Source: Podocnemis expansa (taxonomy: Eukaryota; Chordata; Testudines; Podocnemididae). From it: a stretch of 64,000 bases of DNA. The stretch lies in NCBI GenBank assembly GCA_007922195.1, contig ML682005.1, positions 30,845,042 through 30,909,041 on the forward strand, written 5' to 3'. Under the pieces are notes generated by a model. The model worked only from the letters and a program-made list of their open reading frames with translations, had not been told where the DNA came from and ran no database searches. Position 1 is the first letter of the stretch. Each line of letters starts with the position of its first letter. Position numbers and translations under genes: made by a program. Positions 12,500-24,292 of the stretch are shown here, in pieces.

Positions 12500-13209
12500 G
12501 AAAAAGAGACTATGATGAACTCCTTCTCATATTTGACATGTATGAGGAAGTATCAGTTGAACAATATTTCCAGGAAACAACAAAAAGAGACTCCATAGTA
12601 TTGCTCTGTCCAACACAAAATCATTGATTTGATAAACATCTCTAATGTCAAAGAGAAGCAGCTACTGTCCCAGTCAAACGAAGGACAAGTTAACTGCATA
12701 CCTTACTGGAAAAATACTTCACTGTGAGAACTACTCAAAGAACTTGGTCCCTGCATAGCCTAGTAAAGCTGTTGCTTTATACTGTTTAGTTCCGTCATTA
12801 TTCTCATGAGGAGGATTATGCTAAAATTACTTTGCAGGCCATCAGTGCCAGAGAGAGAGAGGAGCTTGCTACTAGCCTCCTGCATTTTATGCAAACACCT
12901 GATGTTCTAGTGCTTGTTGAGACACTTCATCCCACATCTCCTGCAAGATTGTTTTTGTGTCTGCTATTAGGGGAACAGAAATTCTATATGTCCCTCAGAT
13001 ACAAGTTCCTAACACTCAGACTATCAAAAGCCACCACACACACCAGGGTTCCATGATCTTTCAGGATGGCATTGACTGGAACAGCCATATTGTTTTACTG
13101 TAAGATATTTGATTCGGCCTCCAAAGACGATCCTTACTTTGAAAGTGCTCAGAATATTGAGACAGTTACTAATGAGGTCATAAATGTACTGGAAGCATTA
13201 ATATGCTGA
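12500..13209 (+). pseudogene. Decayed ORF of an unnamed transposon-associated protein
   Basis: Pieces of one protein can be read in order across shifted frames: YDELLLIFDMYEE (about 12510), HEEDYAKITLQAISARERE (12803-12860), PDVLVLV (about 12900), GFHDLSG (about 13048-13068) and KIFDSASKDDPYFESAQ (about 13100-13160), ending in TGA at 13207. From memory, a widespread and poorly named family in fish and invertebrate genomes has the motif order HEEADTK..LHA, PDTDVLVL and GFHA.SG. The order and spacing here fit it. Several stops and frameshifts make this copy non-functional. I cannot name the superfamily. An unrelated host pseudogene is the main alternative. Confidence 0.45.
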
Positions 13210-14016
13210 GTTTTTCATTTGAATGCCAGAATTATGACACAAGCAGAGTTATGTTGGTGGATGTTTTTAATAAGCAGATTAGTGGCAATTTTTTCACTTA
13301 CGTGTGCATTTATACCTTTTATTAAGAGGACAAATTGTTAAGCAAGAGAGTGGATCCAGGGTGATTGAGCATATCCAAAACACTTCCCTATTAGACCCAG
13401 ATGGCTCTTGGAAGATGGACTGATACAACTGTGGGTGAAATGCCATGCTCAATCTTTCAGCTGTTCTAATATTAGTGTGCAAAACCAGATGCTAACCATC
13501 TTACAAATGTTTGTCTAGCAGCCTGCCTCATAAAGAGGTGTGTGAGCGCAGCATATAAGGATTAGTCTGTGCATCTAGCAGTGATGCTTTAGATAAAGAT
13601 GACTGTTGAATTTGTTTTCAGTTGAACAGGGCAAGTATAACTTCCTTCAGAATACCAAAGATCAATGTCCTTTGCTTTTATGTAAGCAATTCATTCCTGT
13701 GTTAATGAATAATTGAGAAAGTTTTTTTTATTTTAAACACTTTCTTCAATGTATACCTACATATGCATTCTAAGTTTGTCATGGTTAGTACCACTGAATT
13801 CATGGAAGACAAAGCTTTGGAATGACACCCAACTCAACCCCATTCCAACAACACTGTGTTATTAAAACTACCACCACCTGGAGGATGTGGCTCTAGAGGG
13901 GTAGGCAGCAAGACTCCCCTCAGCCATGCCACAGAGCATGACACTACTGAAATTATGATTTTATAGATTTTTACATATTAGATGACATTTCCTTTACCTT
14001 CCTAGCACTAACTTTC
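13210..14016. other. Unique non-coding DNA, nothing recognised
   Basis: No repeat family or gene seen. Confidence 0.4.
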
Positions 14017-14144
14017 CCATGCAAAGAGATTTTACTAGCTTATGTTTCCAGGCTACTGACAATGCCCTCCATAGTTTTGTCCATGCAAAGAGATTTTACT
14101 AGCTTATGTTTCCAGGCTACTGACAATGCCCTCCATAGTTTTGT
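14017..14144. repeat. Perfect 64-bp tandem duplication
   Basis: Unit 14017-14080 (starts CCATGCAAAGAGATTTTACT, ends CCTCCATAGTTTTGT) is repeated base for base at 14081-14144. No difference was found between the copies, so the duplication is either very young or an assembly artefact. Confidence 0.95.
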
Positions 14145-14182
14145 TACCAGAAGAATTTTGTTTTATTTATATTTATATATAG

Positions 14183-14203
14183 ACACACACACACACACAC
14201 ACC
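14183..14203. repeat. (AC)n microsatellite
   Basis: About ten uninterrupted AC repeats following a TA-rich tract. Confidence 0.95.
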
Positions 14204-14204
14204 C

Positions 14205-15327
14205 CTAATATTTTGCATCTATATTTTTTGTTTCTGGAAAACAGAAATGCAGCTTTTTTACAGGATGATGATAGAGTGGTTAAGGGGAGTATGTAGTACC
14301 TTTCATTTATATGCCACCATTGGCTGTTTGCTTCTGTTGCAATTACACTAGGATATGCTAATTTAGATTTTGCAGTGTAAACATGCATTTTGGAAAGTGC
14401 TTAGTTCAAAACAGCCTGAATATGCTGAGTCTCAGTTCATGGGGCAATGGCCACCTTTTAGTTTCTGGAGGCATGGTGTTGGCTTGAAGAACAATATTTG
14501 GGAAAATACAGTAGGATTTTTTCCCCTGCTAGTTTTCAATGGAAGATTTAACTAGTGATCGCTTAGTGTTATGAAGATTGGTGCAGAAACCATCTTTATG
14601 TTTTAATTTGCCTTTTTAAGTGAAAGACCTTATGAGTAGCATGTTTAAATAAGCTATTTTGACTACTTTGCAACACCTTTAGCTATTGGCTAATGTATCA
14701 CACGTTCCTCAGAATCTCTAAGAATTTCCCATTGCCATAAGGGAGGATAAGCATTCATCAAATTCCTTGCTACTAAACTCAAACAAGAAACCATTTTAGG
14801 TTCCAAAATGCTACCTGTGTCTCCTAAAATAAATACATACATGCATTTTTAAGTGGCATTTCAAATAATTCAAACAAATTTTGGTCCACTGATGGACAAT
14901 GATTTTGTTTTGCAAAGACCTATTTTCTAATTTAAAAAAATCAAATGGAGTATGTTAACTTCACAATTCTGATCCAATTACGATCACTGTGGTTAATTAC
15001 AGCACAGCAGTGATAAGGAATAATCAATAAGTTAAACTAAAGCTTCATTAAGGTGTATTTATGTTGTTATCAAAGTAATTTTCCACATGTCCCATGTATA
15101 TGTTTTGTATAGATCAGCATCGTTTTGGCAACCCACAACAAGATGCTATTAATCTCAAATCAAGAAAGAACAGGTTACCAGAGAGAAAATTCCAATTTCT
15201 TCTGCTTCAGCAATAAAACCTGATTTAGAGAAGCATGATTTCTGTTCTGGCCACTGTTACCTAGGGAAAAGACTTTTGGAAGAACTACTTCTAAACTGTA
15301 ATAGTATTATCTGGCTGCCATCCCAAA
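14205..15327. other. Unique non-coding DNA, nothing recognised
   Basis: No gene or repeat identified. Confidence 0.4.
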
Positions 15328-15351
15328 AGTCAAGTCAAGTCAAGTCAAGTC
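15328..15351. repeat. (AGTCA)n microsatellite
   Basis: Nearly five uninterrupted copies of AGTCA. Confidence 0.95.
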
Positions 15352-17314
15352 TATGTACACCAGCAGTCACAGCTCTGGATGCTTCTCTCTTCTTCTGTTA
15401 CTGAACACAGTGTTTAGAGATCAAGTTATACTGATGGAGGGGGGGAAGAAGAGGGTTAAAGAACTTGCAGCAGGTGTTATATGTTATGACAACAGTCCAG
15501 TATCACAGCAGAATCCCTCTGAACCAATTTCATCCCTAACATTGACCACCACATCATGGAAAGGAAAATATACAAAGAAGAATAGTGTGAAGTTTTTCAA
15601 AGGGGAAAAGAAAAAGATTCTTTTATAAAATTAATGGAAGATATTGCACTTTTTGAAGATTCTTTCCTTGGTATCAGTTGGTGGCAATCTTAGCCAAACC
15701 CATTTTCACTAGTGCAAGCAGTGAACCTGTTATAAAGTAGAACCACCACCAGGGGACAACCATGCCTCTCTCTCAGACTTTTGTCTCATCCCCAAAGTAT
15801 CTATTTGTATATGAAGCTACCCCCTGATTTGCACTATTAACATATCTACACATCAAAGCACACACAGATACTGTATTATTTGCTGTCTTGAGTGAGCAGC
15901 TAAGGGAATCTACAAGGAAGAATAAGTTTATAGCAGTGCAAATCCAGATGTGGTATACATGCCTGGGGGAAAAAAAAACCAAGAACTAGCTTAAAAGTGA
16001 CAGTTTGCACAACTGGGTAACTTCAGAAGATCCAGCGATGGCTGACAGTGCCAGCTCACTGCAATGCCCTGTTGTTTCAGGGTAGCTAATTCCTACTTTA
16101 GGCCTTTGCAAATATGCAAACCAAAGGGTGTGAACCAAAGTAGGCCTAGGCTTAGCAAAATAGCAACACAACAGGTTTCAGCTAGCCAAATAAGCTCTCT
16201 CCTTTGCAAAAAGAACCATTAAAAAAAAAAAACCACAGATCTCTCAGGTAGCTATGTAAACACAGTCAGGAAAAATGGTAAAAAACACCTCTAGTCCTCA
16301 TGAGATAAGGAGGGAATGACAGGATAATGGATGATGCTTTGTTCTGACTAGCATATACAAGGATAAGAGCAGTAACCAACATCATAATAATATGTAACTT
16401 GTTTGTATCAGCAAATACAAAAAGTAGTCATACAAGGGGCATTTTTCTATCAGTAGAGGGGGACAAGATTCTGGTGCACTGACTGAGCCTTTTTCTTGTT
16501 ATGGGCGTACCTGAGTTAGTATGCAAGTAGCATGCTTCATTGACAAAAAAACCTGGTCAAGCACCTTCACCACAAAACCAAGTCTGCTAGTCTCTCACTG
16601 AGGTCTGCTGAATCAGCAAGCAGCTGCACGAGAGAGAGCAAGCAAACAGCTGCGCTTAGCAGTCTTAACATGCTGTATGACAATGCTGGTCAACAAAAAA
16701 GGAAGCACAATGTCTTCAAAACAGAAGTTCTGTTTACAGTCAGAACACAATCATCCCACCCCCATTAATGGCTGCTTTTAAATGAAACATCAGAAGATCC
16801 TTTTCTTCACCTCTGTCTGCTCTAGCAGTTACAGCAGGTCAGGGAGGACTTTTCTCTTACTCCAGTTAATACTTTTGACACCTTCGTTGCTCAACTGGAT
16901 GTAAGGCACCTACCCCTCACCAAATGGGCCCTGCATGTCCTAGCATGCAATAGATGGTGTGTCTACTGGGAAGGAGAAAGAATTTCAACTGTGATAAGAG
17001 CTCAGTAGTCCATTTTCCATATCTGCAGGGCAAAAATCATGCATGGGTGGGGAATAGTAGGGTCCCTCTCTCACCTGACACCAAGGCCTCTCATCAGTGG
17101 TGTCACAGACTTAGTCCTCAGCCCAAAATGACTCCATCTCTTATGCCAGCAATCTCTTTCAAAACGTAGCAATGCCTTTTAAGGGTTTTAAACTGCGCTA
17201 ATTTCTGGACTTAATAAATTATTTCCCATTTGTTTTCCTTCTTAATTATAGAAAAAAATGAAGGTTCCAGCTTATTATAAACAGCATAAGAAGAGGTAAG
17301 TGGGGATAAAGTGG
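15352..17314. other. Unique non-coding DNA, nothing recognised
   Basis: No gene or repeat family recognised. The 91-codon frame at 15353-15628 is low-information and lysine-rich at its end, and is probably by chance. Confidence 0.4.
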
Positions 17315-17354
17315 GTTTTTTTTTTGTTTTTTGTTTTTTTTTGGTTTTTTTTTT
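17315..17354. repeat. T-rich low-complexity tract
   Basis: Runs of T broken by single or double G. Confidence 0.9.
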
Positions 17355-18156
17355 GTGCAACAAAGCAGACTTGTATGTTTTCTATTCAAAAAGAGGTTCA
17401 GATTATTTTGTTTGCAGCATGGGTATTAGAGATTATTTTAGCTGGTTGGCTATTTATATATCTTCCTGTATATAAAGAAACAGTATTTTGAATCAAGTAC
17501 TTAAGATAAAATTCCCTTAATTGGAAAAAGCAGATTTTTAAGGGAAAAAAGGTTTCAATTATCTTTTAAAGAGGAAGCCAAAGTATAAGTCTATCACAAA
17601 ACAATTGGACTTTGTAACAAATCAACAGTGGTGTAGATCACATTACTAGCTTCAAAAAATGCAGTGCATAGTTTGTAAGAAACTAATTTAGTCATGAATA
17701 TAAGTTTTCAGGCAGTGGGGAAAAAAATCTCTGTTATGCATATTTTGCATCTAGGCTTTTTCTCCTTTCCCTGTTAAAATGTGCTACTATGGCACTTTCT
17801 TGCATTAAACTTCTGACTGTATAAATGACAAGCCATCAGGGACTTTTAAGAAAGCTTTTAGACTTATGCTAGTGATACTTATAAATAAAGACATTTTATT
17901 TATAACCCAATGAAATACTGAATTAATGTTTTAAGTTTTCTTTTAGGTCTTCTACTCCATGCTGGCCTTTTCTTTTATTTACTTTAAAGAAACATCTTAA
18001 GATGTATGAAAAGATTTCAAAATAAAAGTATACATAATATTCAGTGTCTAAACTTGGCAGCAGTTTAATATTAATTCTAGAGCAGTAGCCAGTCACGTTA
18101 GTCTTTTTCAGCAAAACAAGGAATCCTGTAGCACCTTAAAGACTAAAATTCATCTA

Positions 18157-18193
18157 GGCATAAGCTTTCATGGGCTAGAACCCACTTCGTCAG
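18157..18193 (-). ncRNA. Hammerhead-like motif, left arm
   Basis: On the minus strand: CTGACGA, stem GTGGG / CCCAT with loop TTCTAG, then GAAA and the hairpin GC-TTAT-GC. Both core boxes (CUGANGA and GAAA) are intact. The base paired with the last A of GAAA would be C rather than U, so activity is doubtful. Confidence 0.5.
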
Positions 18194-18245
18194 ATGCACA
18201 AAGTGGAAATTTCTTTCTGTTAGGGTTTGTTTCTACTTCAGGCAT

Positions 18246-18281
18246 TTGATTAAGTGGGTTCTACCCATGAAAGCTTATGCC
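18246..18281 (+). ncRNA. Hammerhead-like motif, right arm
   Basis: TTGATTA stands in place of CUGANGA, followed by stem GTGGG / CCCAT, GAAA and GC-TTAT-GC. The first box has one or two substitutions, so this copy is weaker than the left arm. Confidence 0.4.
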
Positions 18282-18507
18282 CAAATAAACTTATTAATCT
18301 CTAATGTGCCATAGGACTCCTCTAATTTTAATGAAATTTAAAAAAATAAGTGAAAGTATAGCTCTTTTTAAAGAATTTTGGACTACTATTTTCATATGGA
18401 AAATATTAAAATCATGATTTCAAATAAAATGATTCTAAGCAAAAACATTCAATTTCTTCTTGTGCTTCATTAGGAAGAAAGAAGTTAAAAAAACAAACCA
18501 ACACTAT

Positions 18508-19109
18508 GGCTGCATCTACATTGGACAGCATTTTCGAAAAAAATATTTTGAAATATATTCAAAATAAAAAACAACATTTTTCAAAAATGCTATTTCAGGA
18601 AAACATTTTGGGGATGGCTCCTTGTCCCGAAATACTGCAGCTTCCCCCCCCCCCCCAAAAAAAAGTGAAAGTCTACATGGGACTTTCTTTTTTGAAAAAA
18701 AAGATAGGCAGGGTTTTTTGAAAAAAAAAAGCCTTTGTTCTGTCTGGCAATGGCTTTTTTTCAAAAAACCTCTTTTGAAATAGCTGTCAGGTTTAGCTGT
18801 TTCGCCAATGCTAAACCTGGCTACCTTTCAGGAAAAAAAGCCTTTTTTGAACAGCTTTTTTGAAAATGGCCATTGCCAGATGTGGCAAAGGGCTTTTTTT
18901 CAAAAAACCCTGGCTGTTTTTTTTTGAAAAAAGAAAATCCAGTGTAGACTTTCACTTTTGAAAATAAAGCCGCAGCATTTCGAGACAAGGAGCCATCCCC
19001 AAACCGTTCTCCTGAAATAGCATTTTTGAAAAAAGTTTTTTTGAGATAGTTCTTTTGAATACATCTCAAAATATTTTTTTTTAAAATGCCATGCAGTGTA
19101 GACATAGCC
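18508..19109. mobile_element. 602-bp MITE, TIR GGCTATGTCTACAC type, TAT duplication
   Basis: The element starts GGCTGCATCTACATTGG and ends GTGTAGACATAGCC, and is flanked on both sides by TAT (18505-18507 and 19110-19112). The interior is a long near-palindrome: TTTTTCAAAAAACC and GAAAAAAAA blocks recur in inverted order, so the whole element could fold back. The minus-strand frames of 94 and 98 codons are lysine/phenylalanine artefacts of these tracts. Its ends resemble the right end of the transposase-bearing Harbinger at 54.8-58.75 kb, which makes it a probable Harbinger-type MITE. Confidence 0.75.
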
Positions 19110-19112
19110 TAT

Positions 19113-20425
19113 GATATTACTATGACCACATTTTCCTAATTGAAAGAATATAGGTATACTTTTGCAACAACTTTCTTTTAAGATGACAGAGTACATACAA
19201 ACAGGGATTTGAAGTCATGCATAGTTTCTCCAGAATTCTATTCACTCATGTGGCCACAGATTAACGAGAGAGAGAAAAGAAGTTGTTCAGTATCCCTAAC
19301 TTCCCTCTTTAAACCCTTCTGAGTGATTAGTTCTAAGCCAATTCTTAGAGTTTTCTAATCCAAACTTAGAGTCACACATTGCAGCTCAAGTCCCTAATTT
19401 TTTAAAGTCACTGCAGTTAACATTGCTCTGGATTAAGTAGTAATATATGAATGCTAAGTAGCTGTAGATGTAAGAGTACTTCTACATGGCAACCTATTTT
19501 TTCCTGAAAGTGAACAAAGTTCCTATTTGAGTGTTTTCATGGAGCTGGATTTTTTTTTAGAGTTCACTTCCTTTCTGTTTTAAGAAACCCACTTTTTCAA
19601 AATCTCATTATTTCTCTTTTTCCTCCAGTTTATTTCCACTCTATCAAATAGAACAATGTTGATTTTTTTTAAACAGAACTTTTTCCTCTCCACTCCTCCC
19701 CCCCTACAAACATAGATACCCCCCCCCCATTATCTCAAATCTGGAAAAGTTACAGAACTGCAAAAAAGCAAGTGGCACACTTACTTTTGACACTTAGCAA
19801 CTTTTCCAAAGTTAAAAGAAAGCGACAAGGAACAGACCTCATTTTAATGAAGCAACCTAACCACAGTATTTTATAGAGTATATGTTTTAAAGCTTTAAGC
19901 AGACATTTATTTTTCCAAGTTTACATACTTGAATCCATTGTTTGGTAATATCCCAGCTATGGCAACTATGTTATATTAATCAACAAATTCTGTCATTTCT
20001 TCTTCTCCATTTCTTTACTTGCAAGAACTGGCTATGAACCTGTAAATTTAAACCTTTCTGGACAAGTATATTCAGGGTTTCAATCTTTATTTTCCTAATG
20101 GCTCATTTTGAGATATATGTAGCTACCAGATGTTAATGGTTGCTGCCTACAGTAATGATTGTTGCCTGAATACAGTAAGAGATTCAGCAAGGCACAGTTA
20201 TCAAAAATGAGTCCATAAAATATTCAAAGTAGAAAACTAGGTCCCATATGCTAAAATCAAGCATCAAAACAAAGACAAATTTGTGTACCTTAATGTGACT
20301 CCGGCCTCCATAACGCTCTATTTCCTTCACCAGCTCCCTTCAATACCTTCTCCCACCCCACTGCCTTGTAGATTTGGCTTCCTAGTTGTTGAAGCATGTT
20401 GATCCATTTCAAATCACAGCTAGAT
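19113..20425. other. Unique AT-rich non-coding DNA
   Basis: No gene or clear repeat; short C and T runs near 19680-19730. Confidence 0.4.
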
Positions 20426-20830
20426 GCAATGTTAAAAAAACTGCCAGGGTTCAGCACCTGCTGCAGTCAGTCTTCAGGTAACTCAAAAGAGCACAGCTGG
20501 CCTTGAGCAGACTACCTGATTGATTAGGAGGGGTGGCTAGCTGGCTTTTAGCCTGGCAACAATTCTTTGGCTGCTCAGCAAATTCTCAACTGCAATCCCC
20601 CTTATTTCTTCTTCTCCAATCTTATTCCTTTCCTGTTTCTACTCAATCCTTAACTATGGTAGCTTGCTCCTGGTTTTGACTCTTACCCAAATGCTGGTTC
20701 TTGACTCTGGCTCTGACCATTGAAATTGGTTCCTGGTTCTGAGTCAAATTACTGGGCTGGTTACAGGTTTCTGACTTTGGACCTGCCATGAATTGGATCT
20801 GTTTCCCAGCTCTACTTTGATCAGTAGGCC
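20426..20830. repeat. Possible LTR-like or minisatellite repeat
   Basis: Around 20640-20800 the words TGGTTCTGACTCT, CTGGCTCTGACC and TTGGTTCCTGG recur with imperfect spacing. A stretch containing GGGTTCAGCACCTGCTGCAG lies upstream. I associate the CTGGCTCTGACC word with turtle repeats, but no boundaries or target duplication could be found. Confidence 0.3.
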
Positions 20831-22517
20831 TCAATGTTCACACCCCAGTCACTCTGCAAAAAGCACTAGTTCTAAACATTATTTTTCCTTTAGTCTATAT
20901 ATTTAATTGGAGTTGGATTGTTCATGAAAGTGACAATAGAATCTCACTTTCTCTTCATGCTTGTTAGAGCTGCACCATTTTCCAGTACAATTTAAGCTGA
21001 GAGCTACATGAAAGAGTCTACTACAGCAGAACCCTGTGAAAAAATCATGTTTTCACTTCAAGCAAAAAAGTAAATTAAGATGAAACTACTTTCACCATAA
21101 ATCTCACACCCACCTGAAGGACAATTAATACAATGTTCAACCTTGTAGAACATGGGCCATGTGAAAATGAACGTAAGAAGCTCCTTGCCTGAAACCTCAT
21201 ATCATTTCCTGGTTTCTGCCATCCGCATTTGGCACAGTCTCAACTTATATAGCACAAATGTTTATCTAGTAGACTGCCTAGAAAATACTGAGGTAGTGAG
21301 GGGTATTTCCATTTCTGTAACACTGAATTTAAAGGGCTGGATACTCTGATTCACTGAGGCCATTTTGCACTCTGTAAGTAGTGAACAGCAGCTGTAAAAT
21401 CAACTAGAGAAAGTTCCCCCCTCTGCCGAGGACCAAAGCTGGTGATGGTGACTTTGCCATCTGCCATGCTAGCTGTCCCCCTCCCTCCACCCCCATACTT
21501 AGAATAAGGAGGGCTATGTTCAGTATGGAATGCCAAGGTAGCAGAGCTAGTTCAGAGTTTTCAACACACATTTCTCCCCACTTCCTTATCCAGCTTGTAC
21601 TGATTCATTGACAACTAAGCAGTTTGCAGGAAACTGTCCCACCTCAATAAGACATCTCCCATATCACTAAAAAAGTGTTGAAAAAAGTTTCACACTTCTC
21701 AAAATAGGACATTGACATGTTAGAGATGAAAAGTTTCAACTGTTTGGTTTCATATTTTGAAATCCACTAAAAAGGTCAAAATTTAAATATTTCCAATAAA
21801 TGGAAACATTTCATTTTATCTTTTTTTTTTCAGATTATTAATTTGCAAAACATTGAGATTTTGACTTTCATCCGGAATCTGTATGAGACAAATTATCGAA
21901 ATTCAAAGAATCTCATGAATTGGGAAAACTGTTTCCTGCCTATTAAGGAGAACAATAGAAAAATTTGGTGTTGGATTGTTGTTTCTATTTTTGTTCATTC
22001 GAATGATGTAGTAGCTGCATTTCTGTGTGGCAATTCATATGGATAATCATGTCAGAAAAACACTGGAATGCAGGAGTCTTCTATATAGCACCTTCATCTT
22101 AGTAACTTCCGTTCCCATAAAAATGAAAACAGAATTAATTTTTAATTAAAATGGGAAGAGATAAACTACGTACTTTATGCATAAATGATGAAAACTACCA
22201 GAAAGGAGTAAAGAAGGCATTAGAAACAGTGCATAAAAGCTTGCAGAATCTTTTATTTCTCAGATATTTCAGTACATAGCCACATTTCACTTCATATGTA
22301 TACCCTACTGGTTTATTAAGATGCATGTCCTCAATCACATATAATTTTGTATTTACAAAAAAGAATTTTTCTTTAAAAGTATGTAAGACAGATGTAAGCT
22401 ACAACTAATTACAGGTGATATGAAATGGGAATAATAAATGTGTCCGATGTTTAAAATAAAGGACTGTCTATTGCCTTTTGTTGCATAGAGTACGCATTGC
22501 TGAATCTTTTTTTTTCT
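20831..22517. other. Unique non-coding DNA, nothing recognised
   Basis: No gene or repeat family recognised. Confidence 0.4.
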
Positions 22518-22525
22518 TCAGATTT

Positions 22526-23173
22526 TTGAGCCCTGCATTATCTGTGGGTATCCGCTGCAGATCTGCAGGTATTCACATCTGCAGATGTAAGTGAGCATAA
22601 CTGCAGACCCATTGCAGTTGATTGACCCCCAGATGTGGATTGTATTTTTTTCTTCTCAGGGTATGATCCATCATTGCAGCTGCTGCTATGATCTGTGTCA
22701 GCAGCACACAGGGGAACAAGGAAGTACTCCAACCAATTCTAGCTCAGCTCTGATTGTGGTCTGCCAGCCAATCAGTGTCTCAGTCACAGCACACTGGGGC
22801 TTGGGGAACCACCATTTACTGTCAGTCAACATGCTGGCCTTTGATTGGCTCATTCCCCATGACTAGCCTGCCTACTTCTTCTTTTTCTTGTTTGCAGTTC
22901 ACATGCCATGCTGTCAATCAGAGATTTCATTGGTAGCCAAGGAAATCTGATTAAGAGCACAGCGTTCAAACTGCAAACAACAAAAAGGAAGAATTGGGCA
23001 GGCCTCATGTGGGAAATGAGCCAATCAAAGGCTGAAATGCTGACTGTGAGCCCAAGCTTGGTTGTGGAGGCGGTTACAGGTATAGATAAAACATGACACA
23101 TGGATCACGGAACAGATATATACTGTCACTGAGCAGAAGCAAATCCATATTTTTGCATCTGCACAGGGATCTA
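22526..23173. mobile_element. hAT-like element with a large internal palindrome
   Basis: The left end TTGAGCCCTGCATTATCTG and right end GCATCTGCACAGGGATCTA resemble the TAGAGCCCTGC ends of the dimeric element at 24.3 kb, including the run of GGATATCC/CTGCAGAT-type words just inside. No clear 8-bp duplication survives. The interior is a long imperfect inverted repeat centred near 22934. The short frames on both strands mirror each other because of the palindrome and are not genes. Confidence 0.6.
22815..23052. repeat. Imperfect palindrome, arms about 118 bp
   Basis: The left arm contains CCTTTGATTGGCTCATT, GCCTGCC and TTGTTTGCAGTT. The right arm contains the complements AACTGCAAACAA, GGCAGGC and AATGAGCCAATCAAAGG in reverse order. 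The centre is near TTGGTAGCCAAGG at about 22934, with almost no loop. The pairing is long, with scattered mismatches. Confidence 0.85.
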
Positions 23174-24284
23174 CAAATCTTATAACTGGTAACTGAGCGG
23201 AGTCAAGTTTTTTATTGTTATAATGGAGGATGTGAAACTTCATCAAGCTGGTTGGCATGATAGGTTCCCTTCATCCAGGATAACTACTTCTTACAATTAA
23301 GCTCCTTTTTGAAACAAGACAGCTAAAACCACAGGAGCTTCTCTCAAAAAATCCACACATACTACCTGCAAGTCTGGTCAGAAGTTGAGCTATATGGGGA
23401 AGGGTTTCATTGAGGACTACATGCACCAGCAGGAGGGTGAGTATTCTTTAGTAATGTGTTTGTCGGTGGACAAAGAACTCAGGGAACACAGAGAAGGAGA
23501 AAAAACATGAATGAGACAGACAGCCAATGACTGGTGAACAGCTTTATGAGAAATACAAGAGGGAGAACCCTTTGGACAGTATGCTGGCTAGAAAGGGACT
23601 TGGAAATGAGACAGAAGAAACTACCTTCTATTGGATTTCTGCTATGTGGAGGGAAACAGATCATTCATTGTAAATGAACAGTATTGCAACAAACAAATGC
23701 TTAGATCCATAAGCTTCTCCTCAAAAAAATATACATATATTGGCTAAGCCCTCAGGTCAAAGGGTAACAAGCCCAAACTTTGTCTAGACTCACTTATGCT
23801 GAACACCGGTTTTACAAGCATAGGCTGTAGTAGAACTCACAATGGAAGAAGTCTTCTGGTAGGGAGAGAAGGAAGGTTCAAATTTAGGGGAAAAACAAAA
23901 CAAAACACTCTGCTGTGTTTGTCATCTTTAAGTTATTGGGGGTCAGTAATGTTTGGGAAGAATACCATTCTCCACAATGAGAACGAAATTCACTGTAAGG
24001 CTAAATAAATTCTGAGACCTTTGTCATGCAGGAGATCAGACTAGATGACCACAGGGGTCCACTTTGTTTTTAAAAACCTATCAAAAGTGACTTTCAATAA
24101 ACTGAATGAAGCAGGTTTCACTGCTGGAGTGGGAATAGCAAGGGTAAATTTCTGGGTGAAAAAGAAGTCACATGGACCCATAATCCAGGATAACAACATA
24201 AGGTGTTTCTTTTTGGAATACTGTTAAAAAACAAAAATACATGAACAGAGGAGTGAAAGGTCATACCCAGCATTGCCAGTGTTA
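23174..24284. other. Unique non-coding DNA, nothing recognised
   Basis: No gene or repeat family seen. Confidence 0.4.
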
Positions 24285-24292
24285 CCTCGGGT

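Larger units (their letters stand above)
18085..18325. mobile_element. PLE-type inverted pair of 3' ends
   Basis: The left arm reads on the minus strand (end words TTAGTCTTTTTCAGCAAAAC and AGCACCTTAAAGACTAAAA, then the core at 18157-18193). The right arm reads on the plus strand (core at 18246-18281, then AATAAACTTATTAATCTCTA and GTGCCATAGGACTCC). The two cores face each other about 50 bp apart, so the insertion is a head-to-head pair of the same PLE end. Confidence 0.8.

Noticed and set aside
13968..14205. CRISPR-like array at the 64-bp duplication
   Set aside because: Only two adjacent copies without spacers, in vertebrate DNA.
18506..19196. Lysine/phenylalanine-rich frames of 71-98 codons
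   Set aside because: They come from A and T runs in a fold-back MITE.
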